DNA from: UBA9647 sp963739335
GTDB lineage: Bacteria; Bacteroidota; Ignavibacteria; UBA10030
Direction: 5' to 3'
DNA: 64,000 nt
NCBI GenBank assembly: GCA_963739335.1
Contig: CAVUAC010000086.1
Coordinates: 1 to 64,000 of the forward strand
Positions 63,357 to 64,000 of the stretch are shown one piece after another (the stretch's first letter is position 1; every line of letters starts with the position of its first letter). The notes beneath the pieces are model-generated. The model was not told where the DNA came from, did no database searches, and saw only the letters and a list, made by a program, of their open reading frames with translations. The position numbers and the translations under genes were made by a program.

Positions 63357-63456
63357 GGGTCATCCTCGCCTTGTCATTCCTAGAGCCATATGGACATTCT
63401 CTTACGCCAGGGCACGATTCGTGAAGAACCCTGATATGATTCCGCTGATCCTCGCA

Positions 63457-64000
63457 TTACTGTGAAGGACGGGAAGGTGGAACAGGCAACGCTGTCGGAG
63501 TCGACGCTGCCGTGGTTCCTCCTTGCTTCCCCCCAACGAGGATTGCCACACCGCCTCCGACTACAGCGAGTGCACCAATCCCAAGATAGTACAGAAGATT
63601 GCTGCCGCTCACCTTTGTAACCATGATTTCCAAATAGAATCCCTCTCCGCCAACACCCGTCGGGCAGTCTTTGAGATAGTCCCATCGCACCTGCCGGGCA
63701 TTTCCGGCGAACTTGCCTTCTCCGATATCACCAGAGGCTGAGCGCACCGGTATTCGGAACGTTGGGCTCCCTTCTCTCAACAGCACGAAGCTCACCTCGT
63801 ACGAATCTGCCGTCGGCGCGATGAGCTCATACACGATGATCATGTGATCAGGCTTCACTTCCACCGTCTTGAAGGAAGCCTTGAACACTTCCTGCGGCGT
63901 CGCTGCGGCGAATGCAGGTGCATCGACGCACCATAGAAACAATGGAATGATGAGTCCTGCTACGATCCGGTGCTGATATCGAACTACGAGAGAAATGCGC
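63457..64000 (-). CDS. Exported membrane-anchored hypothetical protein, start outside the window
   Basis: The frame is open to the window edge; its signal peptide (RIVAGLIIPLFLWCVDAPAF, AAA) begins beyond 64000, so a TTG inside it at 63942 is not a credible start. The mature part has a beta-rich domain (HMIIVYELIAPTADSYEVSF; SGDIGEGKFAGNARQVRWDY; EGFYLEIMVTKV) seen near C14 and SUMF1-type genes, then one membrane helix (LLYYLGIGALAVVGGGVAIL) and a Pro/Thr-rich tail. It lies 100 bp upstream of the caspase gene in the same direction, so probably one operon. Confidence 0.65.
   Translation of the reverse strand, partial: RISLVVRYQHRIVAGLIIPLFLWCVDAPAFAAATPQEVFKASFKTVEVKPDHMIIVYELIAPTADSYEVSFVLLREGSPTFRIPVRSASGDIGEGKFAGNARQVRWDYLKDCPTGVGGEGFYLEIMVTKVSGSNLLYYLGIGALAVVGGGVAILVGGKQGGTTAASTPTALPVPPSRPSQ

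Overview
The window looks like a chromosome segment of a Gram-negative member of the Bacteroidota/Chlorobiota/Ignavibacteria side of the FCB group. The evidence is a type IX secretion (T9SS) C-terminal sorting domain with the NYPNPFN motif, DUF5916 and DUF4249 outer-membrane or secreted families, an LptD-type LPS porter, Ycf48-like repeat proteins, a HMA-AraC copper regulator and many small cell-surface lipoproteins. Base composition is moderately GC-rich except for AT-rich patches at 1-200 and about 59880-60000. The phylum-level call is inference from families only.

Layout. 0.2-6.5 kb (minus): a ROK glucokinase followed by a C-terminally truncated lptD, a zone of secreted-protein remnants, and an exported GH38 alpha-mannosidase. 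6.8-9.8 kb (plus): an exported M28 peptidase and a response regulator with a TPR/coiled-coil N-terminus. 10.0-15.1 kb (minus): a tightly coupled operon (PLP aminotransferase/decarboxylase-like, nucleotidyltransferase, CDP-alcohol phosphotransferase, exported phosphoesterase) that reads like a phospholipid head-group pathway, downstream of a broken UvrD/PcrA-type helicase (15.1-17.2 kb). 17.4-18.7 kb: acetate kinase. 18.9-22.7 kb (plus): copper module of HMA-AraC regulator, CopZ and CopA. 22.8-27.2 kb (minus): three secreted proteins, two of them frameshifted. 27.4-32.5 kb (plus): glycogen phosphorylase and a nucleotidyl cyclase/TPR membrane protein. 32.6-41.1 kb (minus): DUF5916 protein, then an aspartate-family amino-acid operon (DUF1611, lysA, asd, CusF-like lipoprotein, homocysteine methyltransferase/MTHFR). 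41.3-47.6 kb (minus): rodZ-like, ligA, a hypothetical, STAS, SSS transporter, xerD. 47.9-54.9 kb: hybrid histidine kinase, response regulator, Tat-exported dipeptide epimerase facing an NlpC/P60 lipoprotein (murein-peptide turnover), an orphan DNA methyltransferase and a carboxylesterase. 55.3-57.3 kb: porin plus two mono-heme cytochromes. 57.6-60.3 kb: bacilliredoxin, GroES-like protein, tRNA-Pro(GGG), a GIY-YIG gene and the scar of an integrative element. 60.3-64.0 kb: an exported caspase-family (C14) protein with five tandem repeats, flanked by a truncated DUF4384 gene and a small membrane protein that runs off the window.

Two themes cut across the window. First, non-coding mobile repeats are abundant: large palindromes, a TIR-bounded element present in two full copies plus a related partial one, and short self-complementary hairpin cassettes that sit inside larger repeats and once inside a duplicated tRNA fragment. 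Second, many genes carry single-base frameshifts, most of them one-base insertions, so either assembly errors or real gene decay is widespread. No CRISPR array, rRNA operon or complete insertion sequence was seen.
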